Both the position numbers and the translations under genes were made by a program. From an uncultured Verrucomicrobia subdivision 3 bacterium (GTDB taxonomy: Bacteria > Verrucomicrobiota > Verrucomicrobiia > Limisphaerales > UBA11358): a DNA stretch of 41,269 nt. Each line of letters starts with the position of its first letter. Position 1 is the first letter of the stretch. The stretch covers positions 1 to 41,269 of the forward strand of contig CAISEZ010000152.1 in the NCBI GenBank assembly GCA_903884535.1. The letters run 5' to 3'. The notes under the pieces are model-generated. The model saw nothing but the letters and a program-made list of their open reading frames with translations, had not been told where the DNA came from and made no database searches. Positions 27,170-36,160 of this stretch are shown here, in pieces.

Positions 27170-27994
27170 TCAGAGGTTCGGAGCGTAGGCGATGAATTTA
27201 TTATATTCGAGCAAAATTGTCTGGAGCGCGGCGACGAACGCCAGCTCTTTCAGATATTCCGGCGGCGTGGCCGGGGTTTCCAAAATGATTTCAAACGGAC
27301 GCGGCCGCACTTTTGGCGGCGCGGACAAAATGCCTTCGTAGCCGTCAAAAATGACGCCGTGGCGCGCGGCAAAACCGTCGATGACCGGCTGGTCATTGCG
27401 CGGCAGGAATTTTTCGGCGGCGGCGAGCGCGGGTTTGATCAGATTTTTGGTCAACGTCGCGCCGCTGACAAAGCCGTAGAAACCGTCGCTCGTGTCGTCG
27501 GTGTGCAGCGAAATGATGCCCTGGAACGAACGCGATTGCAGCTCGGCTTGGAGCAACTGGACTTCCGGCTCGCGGGAATTTTTCCAGAACTCTCGGTTCA
27601 AATCCTTGCCGCCCCGCGCGTGGCGCGTGCCGTCTTCAAAGCCGGTCGGGTTGCAAACGGGATAAAACGAAAGATAATAACCGGTCGCCAGTTCGGGCCG
27701 GGCTTCGAGCAACTGGATGAACTGGACGATGGCGTGGACGCCTTCCGGCTCGTCGCCGTGAATGCCCGCAAAAATGCCGATGCGGATTGGCGTGTCGCCG
27801 CCGCGCGGCCCGACGAATAAATAGCGCGGCATTGCGTAGCGCTCGCCGTTCACTTCAAATTTCGCGTCGTGATTGGCGACGAGATTCGGCGAATTCGCCG
27901 CGATTTTTTCCAGCGGCGCCAGCAGGTCGGCGAGCGTTCGGCGCTGATTCCGCGCTGGTGGCACAAAGGTTTTGATTGGAGCGGCGGTGGTCAT
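27170..27994 (-). CDS. M14-like zinc carboxypeptidase / succinylglutamate desuccinylase family protein
   Basis: The 274-residue protein has the M14 zinc-site pattern: GIHGDEPEG (His and Glu ligands, near residue 79), GKDLNREFW, SLHTDDTSDG (His ligand, near 165), and a late IILETPATP segment where the catalytic glutamate is expected. Family members remove peptide or acyl-amino groups. No signal peptide is seen, so it should be cytoplasmic. It sits inside the sulfate operon, between sbp and cysT, with only three bases to cysT. This is an unusual place, and its substrate is unknown. Confidence 0.85.
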   Translation of the reverse strand: MTTAAPIKTFVPPARNQRRTLADLLAPLEKIAANSPNLVANHDAKFEVNGERYAMPRYLFVGPRGGDTPIRIGIFAGIHGDEPEGVHAIVQFIQLLEARPELATGYYLSFYPVCNPTGFEDGTRHARGGKDLNREFWKNSREPEVQLLQAELQSRSFQGIISLHTDDTSDGFYGFVSGATLTKNLIKPALAAAEKFLPRNDQPVIDGFAARHGVIFDGYEGILSAPPKVRPRPFEIILETPATPPEYLKELAFVAALQTILLEYNKFIAYAPNL

Positions 27995-28019
27995 AAGCTT
28001 GCTTTGGTTATTTTTAGAG

Positions 28020-28054
28020 GGCGGCGGCTTGTCTGGTCAGAACAAACCGCCGCC
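28020..28054. promoter_or_regulatory. Strong intra-operon hairpin after sbp
   Basis: GGCGGCGG-c-TTGT (28020-28032) pairs with ACAA-a-CCGCCGCC (28042-28054), a 12-bp stem with one mismatch and a 9-base loop. It lies between the sbp stop and the M14-like start. It is not followed by a T run on the minus strand, so it probably protects the upstream porin-sbp message or causes partial termination rather than full stop. Confidence 0.7.
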
Positions 28055-28071
28055 GTTGCGGAGGAACATTT

Positions 28072-29064
28072 TTAAGGCTGAAAAATCTGGTCGAAAATTC
28101 CGCCGTCGGCGAAGTGGGTTTTCTGCGCCTTGGCCCAGCCGCCAAATTCCTGGTCCACCGTGACCAGTTTCAACTGGCTGAAGTTGCCGGCGTATTTGCC
28201 GGTGAGGGTTTCATTGCGCGGCCGGTAGAAATTTTTTGCGGCGATTTCCTGGCCTTCGTCGGAATACAGATAATTGAGATACGCTTTGGCCACTTCGGTC
28301 GTGCCGTGGCGTTTGGCATTTTTGTCCACGACGGAAACCGGCGGTTCGGCCAGAATGCTCAACGACGGCGTGACAATTTCGAATTTGTCCGCGCCAAATT
28401 CCTTCAGCGCGAGGTGCGCCTCATTTTCCCAGGCGAGCAGCACGTCGCCGATGTCGCGTTGGGCGAAGGTAACAGTTGAGCCGCGCGCGCCGGAATCCAA
28501 CACCGGCACATTTTTGTAGAGCTTGGTGATGAATTCTTTCGCCTTGGCTTCATCGTGATTGTTGGTTTCCAAAGCATAAGCCCACGCCGCGAGATATGCC
28601 CAGCGCGCCCCGCCGGAAGTTTTCGGATTCGCCACCACGACGCTCACGCCCTTTTTCACGACATCATCCCAGTCCTTGATTTGCTTGGGATTTCCTTTGC
28701 GCACCAGAAACACGATGGTCGAGGTGTAGGGCGTGCTGTTGTTCGGCAGCCGCTGCTGCCAGTCAGCGGGCAGCAATCTCGCCTGCTGCGAAATCGCGTC
28801 AATGTCATACGCCAGCGCGAGCGTGACGACGTCGGCTTCGAGGCCGTTGACAACCGCCTGCGCCTGCTTGCCGGAACCGCCGTGCGATTGCGAAACGGTA
28901 ACGGTGTCGCTGGTCTTGGCCTGCCAGTATTTCGCGAACGCCGCGTTGTATTCGGAATACAATTCACGCGTCGGATCATAGGAGACATTGAGCAGCTTGA
29001 TTTCCTTCGCGCCGCCGGACAGCGCCAGCGACGTTGCGAGGAGAATATTCAGGAATGTTTTCAT
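28072..29064 (-). CDS. sbp: Periplasmic sulfate-binding protein
   Basis: A 330-residue solute-binding protein with a signal peptide (about 1-19, cleavage near SGGAKE). The mature part starts with the family pattern [17 protein letters not shown]. The [14 protein letters not shown] loop (about 59-72) binds the sulfate, and [19 protein letters not shown] and [26 protein letters not shown] are diagnostic for Sbp/CysP. It delivers sulfate or thiosulfate to CysTWA. The gene is 20 bases downstream of the porin gene. Confidence 0.96.
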   Translation of the reverse strand: MKTFLNILLATSLALSGGAKEIKLLNVSYDPTRELYSEYNAAFAKYWQAKTSDTVTVSQSHGGSGKQAQAVVNGLEADVVTLALAYDIDAISQQARLLPADWQQRLPNNSTPYTSTIVFLVRKGNPKQIKDWDDVVKKGVSVVVANPKTSGGARWAYLAAWAYALETNNHDEAKAKEFITKLYKNVPVLDSGARGSTVTFAQRDIGDVLLAWENEAHLALKEFGADKFEIVTPSLSILAEPPVSVVDKNAKRHGTTEVAKAYLNYLYSDEGQEIAAKNFYRPRNETLTGKYAGNFSQLKLVTVDQEFGGWAKAQKTHFADGGIFDQIFQP

Positions 29065-29084
29065 TTTTGTATTTTTTTTGGTCG

Positions 29085-30611
29085 TTAAAAAGCCAGTTGG
29101 AGCCGTGAGAACAAAACATTTTCCGCCTGCGCCGGCACCGTGCCGGGTGAAGCCACGCCGCGGAATCCGTCAAACACCGTGTGCGAGAAGCTCAAGTCGG
29201 CGCGGAGATTTTTGTTCAGATACCAATTCAAACCAACGGACCAAGCGGTTGCGCCGGATGCGGACTTGGTCGGGTCGGCATAGGTGCTGCCGGCAAAGGC
29301 CTTGTCGTCCACGTCGAGCGCGGCATAGCGCGCGACCAATTGCCACGCGCCCCATTGGTTGTTGTGCGGATTGAACGGATGCAGCGGCGTGATGCTGCCG
29401 TAAGTCGCATCTTCCCCCGTCAACAACCAGGAGCCGGAAATTTCCCAGGCCGTGTTGGCCAGATCCGCCGACTTGGCGGCTTTCTTCACCTCCTGATCAG
29501 AAACCACATATTCCGCGAGCAGTCCCAACGGGCCGTAATAATAATAGGCCTGCGGTGAGACGCGCCACGTTGCCCCGCTGACATAAACCCCGCTGGCATA
29601 CTGGAAAAATTTCTGCTGGCCATCCGAGGTGTAACCCGGCGTCAGGCCCGTGGCGGAATTGGTGTTCGGATGATTCGCCTCATAGCTGCCGCCCACGCCG
29701 AAGCCCAGCCCGCGCAACGCATTCACGTCGGTATTTTTCCACGGCTGGAAAAACACGCGCCCGGCAAACGCTTTGCCATCTTGAAACGAAACATTCGTGG
29801 AGGCGCTGGAAAAATCCGGCGCACCATTGAACACGCCCACCGCGTAGCTTGCCGTCCCGCCAAATAAATCACCATGCAAATCCAGACCGAGGTCACGATT
29901 CGGCACCAGATCCGTCGCCAGCGAACGTTCGTTAAACAGCACGTCCTTGTCTGCCACGAGATGTTCCAAACCGACCGGCGACTTGAATTTTCCGGCCTGC
30001 ACTTGAAATGCGGAATCATACCGGTAGTTCAGATACGCATCCTGAATTTGCACCGTGCTACCACCAAAATCCGGCGTGAAGTTAAAATCAAAGTCGTGGA
30101 ACACCGTGCCCGAAATAATGGGTCGCGCCCGGCGCAGCAGAAAACCATCGTTGCCATTGTTGCCACCGTCCTGAAAAAACGTCCGGCTATCAAGCTGGAT
30201 CACGCCATGCAACTGCGCCACAAAATTGGAGTCGCCGGAGCCGAAGCTGAAACCGTTCCCGCCGATGGAAATTTTCGGCTGTGTCTTGGCCAGTGCCGCC
30301 GCGGCATCTTGATCATTTTCGCGTTCGCGGGACAAGACGCGAACTTTTTGATCCAGCTCCTGAATCGTCGCCGCCTGTTCCGCCGGGCCGCGCTGCTGTT
30401 CCAGCGCATTGACCTTTTGCACCAGCGCCTCGACTTCTTGTTTCAAGGCTTTGATCTCGGCAGCCTCTGCCGAGTTGCCGCCTGAACCCTCGGCGGCATA
30501 CGCAGGAATTTGCACCGGCGTGGCGTTGGTGCCGTCATCCGCCAGCGCCGGAAGCGCAAATTGGGATCCCACGACAGTGGCCACGATTAATTGTTTCAGT
30601 TTCGTTTTCAT
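29085..30611 (-). CDS. OprP/OprO-type outer-membrane porin with coiled-coil domain
   Basis: The 508-residue protein has a signal peptide (about 1-24, cleavage after ALPALA), then a periplasmic coiled coil (about 50-100) likely to trimerise. A beta-barrel of the phosphate-selective-porin type follows to the end, finishing LQLAF with the C-terminal aromatic residue used for outer-membrane insertion. Because it is the first gene in a sulfate operon, sulfate or another oxyanion is the likely substrate rather than phosphate. The upstream region has the strongest promoter-like sequence of the operon. Confidence 0.92.
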   Translation of the reverse strand: MKTKLKQLIVATVVGSQFALPALADDGTNATPVQIPAYAAEGSGGNSAEAAEIKALKQEVEALVQKVNALEQQRGPAEQAATIQELDQKVRVLSRERENDQDAAAALAKTQPKISIGGNGFSFGSGDSNFVAQLHGVIQLDSRTFFQDGGNNGNDGFLLRRARPIISGTVFHDFDFNFTPDFGGSTVQIQDAYLNYRYDSAFQVQAGKFKSPVGLEHLVADKDVLFNERSLATDLVPNRDLGLDLHGDLFGGTASYAVGVFNGAPDFSSASTNVSFQDGKAFAGRVFFQPWKNTDVNALRGLGFGVGGSYEANHPNTNSATGLTPGYTSDGQQKFFQYASGVYVSGATWRVSPQAYYYYGPLGLLAEYVVSDQEVKKAAKSADLANTAWEISGSWLLTGEDATYGSITPLHPFNPHNNQWGAWQLVARYAALDVDDKAFAGSTYADPTKSASGATAWSVGLNWYLNKNLRADLSFSHTVFDGFRGVASPGTVPAQAENVLFSRLQLAF

Positions 30612-30795
30612 GTTTTTTGCTTACGGCTTTCCGTTCGGCTTTCTAGGTTTTGCCGCCATCGTTTTAATAGCGACCTTTATTATCGTTGTTTAGTCCAAAT
30701 AAAAATTCGATTAAAATCAAAGTTACTCAGTCACCGTTAAGCCCGCACTTAATTATACTTTTCATCTAATCAAATCCGTATAGACGACTTATTAT
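30612..30795 (-). other. Long AT-rich leader of the porin-sulfate operon
   Basis: If transcription starts near 30795, about 185 bases precede the porin start. Near the start codon there is a direct repeat GAAAGCCG-AACG-GAAAGCCG on the minus strand (30626-30645 region). I could not match it to a known riboswitch, but its length leaves room for RNA-level control. Confidence 0.4.
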
Positions 30796-30829
30796 GTCGT
30801 TATTATGTCCTGAAGGCGGTTTTTGTCAA
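30791..30829 (-). promoter_or_regulatory. Sigma-70 promoter with tandem operator-like repeats
   Basis: On the minus strand TTGACA (plus 30824-30829) is followed after 16 bases by CATAAT (plus 30802-30807), close to full consensus. The -10 lies inside a direct repeat: GACATAATAA occurs twice with one base between copies (about 30788-30808). The repeat overlapping the -10 could bind the Rrf2 protein encoded just upstream. Confidence 0.7.
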
Positions 30830-30849
30830 CGGCTAAAGTAAAATTATTT

Positions 30850-31311
30850 TTAGATGCCTTCGCCGCCAATAAATCCCGAGGAAATCTCCCGTTTAGCCAG
30901 CGGCAATCCTTTGGCGATGTCGGCGAGTGTGGCGCGGTCCATCAGGTTCGCCACAAAATTCCGCGCATCGAAAAAAACGCGGCGGAACCGGCAGACGGAT
31001 TCCTGTGAGCAGCGCTGGTAGCCGGTGACGGAAACGCAGTCGATGGGCGCAAGGATGCCGTCAAAATGCCGCACCACCTCACCCATCGTGATTTTGGCCG
31101 GATTTTTTGCGAGGAAATAGCCGCCGCGGATTCCCGCCGAGCTATCCACCCAGCCTTGCGACTTGAGGCCGAGCATGATTTGCTCGAGAAACCGTTTGGG
31201 CACGTCGTTGCGCCGGGCAAGTTCGCGGATGGGAATTGGCTGACCGCCGTAATGATCCACCAGCGTGAATAGCGCCCGCAACGCGTAATCGGTCTTCTTT
31301 GAAATCCGCAT
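30850..31311 (-). CDS. Rrf2 family transcriptional regulator
   Basis: The 153-residue protein has an Rrf2 winged helix: MRISKKTDYALRALFTL, then RNDVPKRFLEQIMLGL and SSAGIRGGYFLAKNP. Three cysteines, Cys92, Cys101 and Cys107, are placed as in the Fe-S-binding IscR/NsrR type, although the first spacing is longer than in IscR (8 residues instead of 5). Rrf2 proteins of the CymR kind control sulfur metabolism. Being directly upstream of the sulfate operon on the same strand, it is the best candidate for its regulator, possibly redox- or Fe-S-responsive. Confidence 0.93.
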   Translation of the reverse strand: MRISKKTDYALRALFTLVDHYGGQPIPIRELARRNDVPKRFLEQIMLGLKSQGWVDSSAGIRGGYFLAKNPAKITMGEVVRHFDGILAPIDCVSVTGYQRCSQESVCRFRRVFFDARNFVANLMDRATLADIAKGLPLAKREISSGFIGGEGI

Positions 31312-31324
31312 TTAAAAACGATAA

Positions 31325-31351
31325 ACCCGGTTGAGATTTAGTCAACCGGGT
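31325..31351 (-). terminator. Perfect inverted repeat: pilT terminator or rrf2 operator
   Basis: ACCCGGTTGA (31325-31334) and TCAACCGGGT (31342-31351) form a perfect 10-bp stem with a 7-base loop. On the minus strand it lies 29 bases after the pilT stop and is followed by TTATCGTTTTT, which fits a terminator. It also lies 14-40 bases upstream of the Rrf2 start, so it could equally be an autoregulatory operator. Confidence 0.6.
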
Positions 31352-31380
31352 AATATCGTCCTGCCTTTTACTAGCTTTGA

Positions 31381-32469
31381 CTAGCCGACAATGCGACCAC
31401 CTTCGTTAAGGAAGATGCCTTTAAAATTCATCTCCAGCGCCTGCGGGTTGCTGGCTTTGGCGAGCGCTTCCTTTTCCGAAACTTTGCCATCTTTGACCAG
31501 ATTGAAAAGCGACTGGTTGAAAGTAATCATGCCGTCGTCGGTGCCCGTCTCAATGGCCGCCGTCAATTTTTCGAGCCGGTTTTCTTCCAGCATTTTTTTG
31601 ATGAGCGGCGAATTGATCATGATTTCCAGCGCCGGCGTCATTCTGTTGTCAAGGGTCGGCACCATGCGCTGGCAGACCACGCCGCGCAGCGTGGCGGCGA
31701 GCTGGCGGCGGACCTGTTCGCGTTCGTCCGCCTTGAAGAAATCTAGGATGCGCGTGATGGACTGTGCGGCGGTCGTCGTGTGCAGCGTTGAAACAACCAG
31801 GTGGCCGGTGTCCGCCGCGCTCATCGCTGCGCCGAAGCTGATCGCGTCGCGCATTTCGCCGAGCATGATGATGTCCGGGTCCTGCCGCAGGACGTTGCGG
31901 AGCGCATGATGAAAGGACACGGTGTCGAGGCCGACCTCGCGTTGCTCGATGACGCACTGGTTGTCTTCAAATACAAATTCAATCGGATCTTCCAGCGTGA
32001 TGATATGCTTTTTGAAATTGGCGTTGATGTGTTCGATCATCGCCGCGAGCGTGGTGGATTTGCCGGAGCCGGTGGACCCCGCGACGAGCACGATGCCGCG
32101 CGGTGATTCCGCGATGGTTTTAATCTGTTCCAGTAAGCCCAGCTCTTGAAAGCTGGCGACGTGATTTTTAACATGGCGCATGGCCAGCGCCCATTGGCCG
32201 CGCTGCTGAAACAGGTTCGTGCGGAACCGGCCGACTTCCGGGATGAAATAGGAAAAGTCCACTTCGCGTTCCTCCTCCAATCGTTTCATCATGTGCGTCG
32301 GCGTGATAGTCTGCACGATTTTATTCATCCATTCCATCGTCGGCACCGGACATTCGATTGAAATCAATTCGCGGTTAATGCGGAAAACGACCGGGGTGCC
32401 GACCTTGATGTGAATGTCCGACGCGACGCCATCCACGGCGGCTTTGAGAATTTTGCTGAAAAGTTCCAT
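31381..32469 (-). CDS. PilT/PilU-type twitching motility ATPase
   Basis: A 362-residue secretion ATPase that powers type IV pilus retraction. The N-terminal PAS-like domain begins ASDIHIKVGTPVVFRIN. Walker A GSTGSGKST is at 131-139, the Asp box follows in ITLEDPIEFVF, Walker B is near DIIMLGEMRD, and the His box is TGHLVVSTLHTTTAAQS. The start at 32469 is preferred over 32487. No other pil gene is in the window, so PilT and PilU cannot be separated. It is divergent from the MTA phosphorylase gene. Confidence 0.93.
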   Translation of the reverse strand: MELFSKILKAAVDGVASDIHIKVGTPVVFRINRELISIECPVPTMEWMNKIVQTITPTHMMKRLEEEREVDFSYFIPEVGRFRTNLFQQRGQWALAMRHVKNHVASFQELGLLEQIKTIAESPRGIVLVAGSTGSGKSTTLAAMIEHINANFKKHIITLEDPIEFVFEDNQCVIEQREVGLDTVSFHHALRNVLRQDPDIIMLGEMRDAISFGAAMSAADTGHLVVSTLHTTTAAQSITRILDFFKADEREQVRRQLAATLRGVVCQRMVPTLDNRMTPALEIMINSPLIKKMLEENRLEKLTAAIETGTDDGMITFNQSLFNLVKDGKVSEKEALAKASNPQALEMNFKGIFLNEGGRIVG

Positions 32470-32525
32470 GCCCGCAGAATAATCCAATTCTCGCCGATTA
32501 CCACCGAGAAAATATTTTTAAGCTT

Positions 32526-32565
32526 GGTGGTTTTTTCGTGTCTTTCGTGTCTTTCGGGGTTAAAA
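32526..32565. repeat. Single CGTGTCTTT-type tandem element
   Basis: The sequence CGTGTCTTT occurs twice in a row, with a third partial copy, in the spacer between divergent pilT-like and MTA phosphorylase genes. It belongs to the same style as the triplet elements near murA and the DegT gene, but has no inverted partner here. Confidence 0.6.
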
Positions 32566-32572
32566 ATTTCCC

Positions 32573-33436
32573 ATGTCAAATTTCAAGATCGGCATCATCG
32601 GCGGCAGCGGCCTGTATCATATCGAAGGTTTCACCAATCAAAAATGGGTGCGGGTCAAAACGCCGTTTGGAGCGCCGTCGGATGAATTTCTAACCGGCAC
32701 GCTCGCCGGCCGCGACGTGGTTTTTCTGCCGCGCCACGGCCGCGGTCACCGCATTTTGCCAAGCGAGCTGAACCATCGCGCCAATGTTTGGGCGATGAAA
32801 AAAATCGGCGTGGCGTGGATCATCAGTGTCAGCGCCGTGGGCTCGCTCCAGAAAAAATACCGGCCGTGCGACATTGTTTTGCCGGACCAGTTTCTGGACC
32901 GCACCAAGCGCGATTTCGAACACACGTTTTTCGGCCGCGGTATCGTCGGGCACATCGCATTCGCCGATCCAGTTTGCGAAGAGCTGCGGAAAATTATTTT
33001 GAAAACCGCGCGCGGCTTGAAGGCGAAAGTCCATGACGGCGGCACTTACGTGAATATGGAAGGGCCGGCATTCAGCACGCGCGCTGAATCGCTCACGAAC
33101 CACCGGCTCGGCTACGACGTCGTCGGCATGACCAATTTGGGCGAGGCCAAATGCGCCCGCGAAGCGGAAATCGCCTACGCCACGATGGCGATGATCACCG
33201 ATTACGATTGCTGGAAAGCGGACGAGGCGCACGTCACCGTGGAAATGATCATCGCCAACCTGATGAAAAATGCCGCGACCGCCAAAGCCATCGTCGCGCA
33301 AGCCATCCCGCAGATTCCGGCCGAACCGAACTGGCCGTGCCATTACGCGTTGAAAAATGCAATTATGACCGACCGCAAAGCTTGGCCGGTGAAAACCATC
33401 GCGGATTTGAAGCCGATCATCGCGAAATATCTCTGA
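32573..33436 (+). CDS. mtnP: S-methyl-5'-thioadenosine phosphorylase
   Basis: This enzyme splits methylthioadenosine with phosphate into adenine and methylthioribose-1-phosphate, the entry to methionine salvage. The 287-residue protein has GIIGGSGLYHIEGF near the N-terminus, the phosphate site RHGRGHRILPSE, a VNMEGPAFSTRAES segment and the MTNLGEAKCAREAEI region typical of MTAP. Like trimeric purine nucleoside phosphorylases it needs no metal. It may also act on other purine nucleosides. A probable terminator follows 12 bases downstream. Confidence 0.95.
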   Translation: MSNFKIGIIGGSGLYHIEGFTNQKWVRVKTPFGAPSDEFLTGTLAGRDVVFLPRHGRGHRILPSELNHRANVWAMKKIGVAWIISVSAVGSLQKKYRPCDIVLPDQFLDRTKRDFEHTFFGRGIVGHIAFADPVCEELRKIILKTARGLKAKVHDGGTYVNMEGPAFSTRAESLTNHRLGYDVVGMTNLGEAKCAREAEIAYATMAMITDYDCWKADEAHVTVEMIIANLMKNAATAKAIVAQAIPQIPAEPNWPCHYALKNAIMTDRKAWPVKTIADLKPIIAKYL

Positions 33437-33448
33437 ACTAAAAATGCA

Positions 33449-33482
33449 GGCGGCGAAGTCAGCAATTAGATATTTCACCGCC
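33449..33482 (+). terminator. Probable terminator after the MTA phosphorylase gene
   Basis: GGCGG-c-GAA (33449-33457) pairs with TTC-a-CCGCC (33474-33482) around a 16-base loop and is followed by CGTTTAATTT. Confidence 0.5.
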
Positions 33483-33545
33483 CGTTTAATTTCGCCTTCA
33501 GATATGGCCAAATAAATCCGCAGTGTTTATCCTGACGGCCAACGC

Positions 33546-34616
33546 ATGAATTCCATCACGCCCAATCCGCTGCTCGGCGTCGGCCTGCACGCCATCGGCG
33601 CACTTTTCGCCGCGACGTGTTACACGCCGCAAAAAAAAGTCCGCGGCTGGTCGTGGCAATCTTACTGGATCGTGCAGGCGTCGTTTTGCTGGCTGCTGCT
33701 GCCCATCCTCGGCGCGTGGCTAACGATTCCGGATTTGCTGGCGGTTTTGCGCGAGGCACCGACGGGCGCGATGTGGCATTCGTTTCTGCTTGGCGCGGCC
33801 TACGGCATCGGCGGCACGGCCTTCGGCATTTCAATCCGCTACATCGGATTTTCACTGACCTACGCCATCGCGGTCGGCCTTTCAAGCGTGCTGGGCACGA
33901 TGATTCCACCGCTGGTCAAAGGCACGCTGGCCGACATTTTGCACAAGCCGGGTGCCGGTTGGGTGATGGCCGGAATCGTCGTCGGCGTGTTGGGCATCGC
34001 CAGTGCGGGCTGGGCCGGGTGGCTGAAGGAAAAGGATCTGACGGCGCAAAAAAATCGCGGCGAATTTTCGCTCGCGAAAGGGCTGCTGCTCTCGCTGCTG
34101 GCCGGCGTGTTGTCGGCGGTTTACGGCTTCGCGCTCGAAGCGGGCACGCCGATTGCCGATGTCGCCTCGGCGCACGGCGCGGGTGTTTTTCGCGGCAACG
34201 TGGTTTATATTTTTTCCAACACCGGCGCGTTTTTAACGACGGCAATTTATTGCCTCTGGCTGCACGCGCGGCACAAGACGATCGGCGAACTGATCGAACT
34301 GCCGGCCGGTCCGGAAAAGGCGTCGCTGCCGGTCAATTTTTTGATGGCGGCGGTCACGGGTCTGTTCTGGTATGGCCAGTTTTTCTTTTACAACCTCGGC
34401 CACGTGCGGCTCGGCGAAAAATTCGCGTTCACGAGCTGGGCCATCCACATGATCCTGCTCGTGCTGTTCAGCAACCTCATGGGCGTGGTGCTGCGCGAGT
34501 GGCGCGCGTGCCGCCGGCTGACGCACACGACCGTCGGCTTGGCGTTAATCATATTGGTCGCGGCAGTGTTGCTATTGACGTATGGCAACCATATCGGGGA
34601 AATTGCCGGCAAATGA
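33546..34616 (+). CDS. rhaT: L-rhamnose/proton symporter family transporter
   Basis: A 356-residue inner-membrane protein with ten predicted helices. The N-terminal ATCYTPQKKVRGWSWQSYW, the GTAFGISIRYIGFSLTYAIAVGLSSV stretch and the late FFYNLGHVRLGEKFAFTSWAIHM segment are characteristic of RhaT. It imports L-rhamnose or a close relative with protons. It is the first gene of a plus-strand cluster with a MocD-like oxygenase 12 bases downstream, so a methylated deoxysugar is a possible substrate. Confidence 0.92.
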   Translation: MNSITPNPLLGVGLHAIGALFAATCYTPQKKVRGWSWQSYWIVQASFCWLLLPILGAWLTIPDLLAVLREAPTGAMWHSFLLGAAYGIGGTAFGISIRYIGFSLTYAIAVGLSSVLGTMIPPLVKGTLADILHKPGAGWVMAGIVVGVLGIASAGWAGWLKEKDLTAQKNRGEFSLAKGLLLSLLAGVLSAVYGFALEAGTPIADVASAHGAGVFRGNVVYIFSNTGAFLTTAIYCLWLHARHKTIGELIELPAGPEKASLPVNFLMAAVTGLFWYGQFFFYNLGHVRLGEKFAFTSWAIHMILLVLFSNLMGVVLREWRACRRLTHTTVGLALIILVAAVLLLTYGNHIGEIAGK

Positions 34617-34628
34617 ACAACGTGGTTT

Positions 34629-35711
34629 ATGGCTGTTGAAATTTCCAAACGCGATTACAGCCTCATCGGCAAAGACAGCCAGCTGGCCGAGGCAATGGGC
34701 CTCGCCTCGGCGGAATGGTATGCCTGCCCGATCCCGCGCAAACGGCTGAAAGAACTGATGCAGCGCAAGGACGGCCCGGCCATCCGCGACACGCTGCTCT
34801 GGTTTGCGCTGCTCGGATTGACCGGCTGGCTCGGCTGGCATTTTTGGGGAACGTGGTGGTGCGTGCCGGCGTTCCTCGTTTATGGCGTGCTCTATTGTTC
34901 CTGCTCGGATTCGCGCTGGCACGAATGCGGCCATCGCACGCCGTTCAAAACGACGTGGATGAACGATGTTGTCTATGAAATCGCGTCGTTCATGGTGTTG
35001 CGCGAATCCACGCCGTGGCGCTGGAGCCACACGCGGCATCACACCGACACGATCATCGTCGGCCGCGACCCGGAAATCGCCGTGCCGCGGCCGCCGGACA
35101 TTGCGGGAATCCTGCTCGGTTTTTTTAGCCTGCGCAGCGGGCCGAAGGAATACAAAAAAGTTTTGCTCCACTGCTTCGGCAAACTCACGGCGGAGGAAAA
35201 AACCTACATTCCGGAAATGGAATACGGCAAGGTCTTTTTGACCGCGCGCATCTGGGCTTTGATTTACGCCGCCGTCATCGCTTGGGCGATTTTAATTCAT
35301 AGCATTCTCCCGCTGATGCTTGTCGGCCTGCCGTCGTTTTACGGCGCATGGCTGCTGGTCATTTTTGGCCTTACGCAGCACGCGGGACTCGCCGAAAATG
35401 TTTTGGATCATCGCCTGAATTGCCGGACGGTTTACATGAATCCCGTTTTTCGCTTCGTCTATTGGAACATGAATTATCATCTCGAACATCACATGTTTCC
35501 GATGGTGCCCTATCACGCGCTCGCCGCGTTGCACGAAGAAATGAAGGCCGATTCGCCGAAGCCTTACAACGGGCTGATTGAGGCGTATCGGGAAATTATT
35601 CCGGCGATTTTGCGGCAGGTGAAAGACCCGGCCTATTTCGTCAAACGTGAACTGCCGGCGTCGGCCAATCCGTTTCCGGCGGCCGTTCCCGAAGCGCAGG
35701 CGGCACACTAA
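34629..35711 (+). CDS. Fatty acid desaturase-family di-iron oxygenase, MocD-like
   Basis: The 360-residue membrane protein has the three histidine clusters of integral-membrane di-iron enzymes: HECGH (98-102), HTRHH (134-138) and HLEHH (284-288), plus a conserved TQHAGLAEN (His251). Helices fill about 55-90 and 205-250. The stretch HTDTIIVGRDPEIAVPRPPD matches the MocD subgroup, linked to oxidative O-demethylation of rhizopine, better than lipid desaturases. The Rieske ferredoxin gene 12 bases downstream is its likely electron donor. The substrate here is inferred to be an O-methylated sugar; a lipid substrate is the alternative. Confidence 0.88.
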   Translation: MAVEISKRDYSLIGKDSQLAEAMGLASAEWYACPIPRKRLKELMQRKDGPAIRDTLLWFALLGLTGWLGWHFWGTWWCVPAFLVYGVLYCSCSDSRWHECGHRTPFKTTWMNDVVYEIASFMVLRESTPWRWSHTRHHTDTIIVGRDPEIAVPRPPDIAGILLGFFSLRSGPKEYKKVLLHCFGKLTAEEKTYIPEMEYGKVFLTARIWALIYAAVIAWAILIHSILPLMLVGLPSFYGAWLLVIFGLTQHAGLAENVLDHRLNCRTVYMNPVFRFVYWNMNYHLEHHMFPMVPYHALAALHEEMKADSPKPYNGLIEAYREIIPAILRQVKDPAYFVKRELPASANPFPAAVPEAQAAH

Positions 35712-35723
35712 TATCTAATTGTA

Positions 35724-36041
35724 ATGAGCGACGGCTGGATCAAAACCTGCAACGTGGACGACATCGAACCGGAGGACGTGCTGCGCTTCGATCACGGCGA
35801 CCGCACGTTCGCAATTTACCGGACGGGCGACGGCAAATTCTTTGCGACCGACGGCCTTTGCACCCACGGCAAAGTGCATCTCGCCGGCGGACTGGTCATG
35901 GAAAATCTCATCGAATGTCCCAAGCACAACGGCCGCTTTGATTACACCACCGGCAAGGCCAAAGGCGCGCCGGTCTGCGTGGATTTGAAAACGTATCCGA
36001 CCAAGGTTGAAGCCGGCACAGTTTTCATCCAGCCCGGCTGA
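35724..36041 (+). CDS. MocE-like Rieske [2Fe-2S] ferredoxin
   Basis: A 105-residue single-domain Rieske protein. Cluster ligands are Cys46 and His48 (CTHGKVHL) and Cys65 and His68 (CPKHNGRFDY), with the usual 16-residue spacing. The tail KGAPVCVDLKTYPTKVEAGTVFI is typical of the MocE type. It should pass electrons to the adjacent di-iron oxygenase. A separate reductase is not encoded nearby, so a shared one must serve. Confidence 0.93.
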   Translation: MSDGWIKTCNVDDIEPEDVLRFDHGDRTFAIYRTGDGKFFATDGLCTHGKVHLAGGLVMENLIECPKHNGRFDYTTGKAKGAPVCVDLKTYPTKVEAGTVFIQPG

Positions 36042-36160
36042 AAATCTATATTCCCGTTCCCGCTGGGGTTTGGACGAAGCCAGCCCGGTGTGGTGGTCAA
36101 GCCACTGGCCAATGCAGTTTTTCGCGCGGACGCGTCAGAAAAAAATCCATGTTTGCGGAA

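Noticed and set aside
30612..30795. A riboswitch in the porin operon leader
   Set aside because: The leader is long and has a short direct repeat, but I could not match it to SAM, c-di-GMP, fluoride or other consensus cores.
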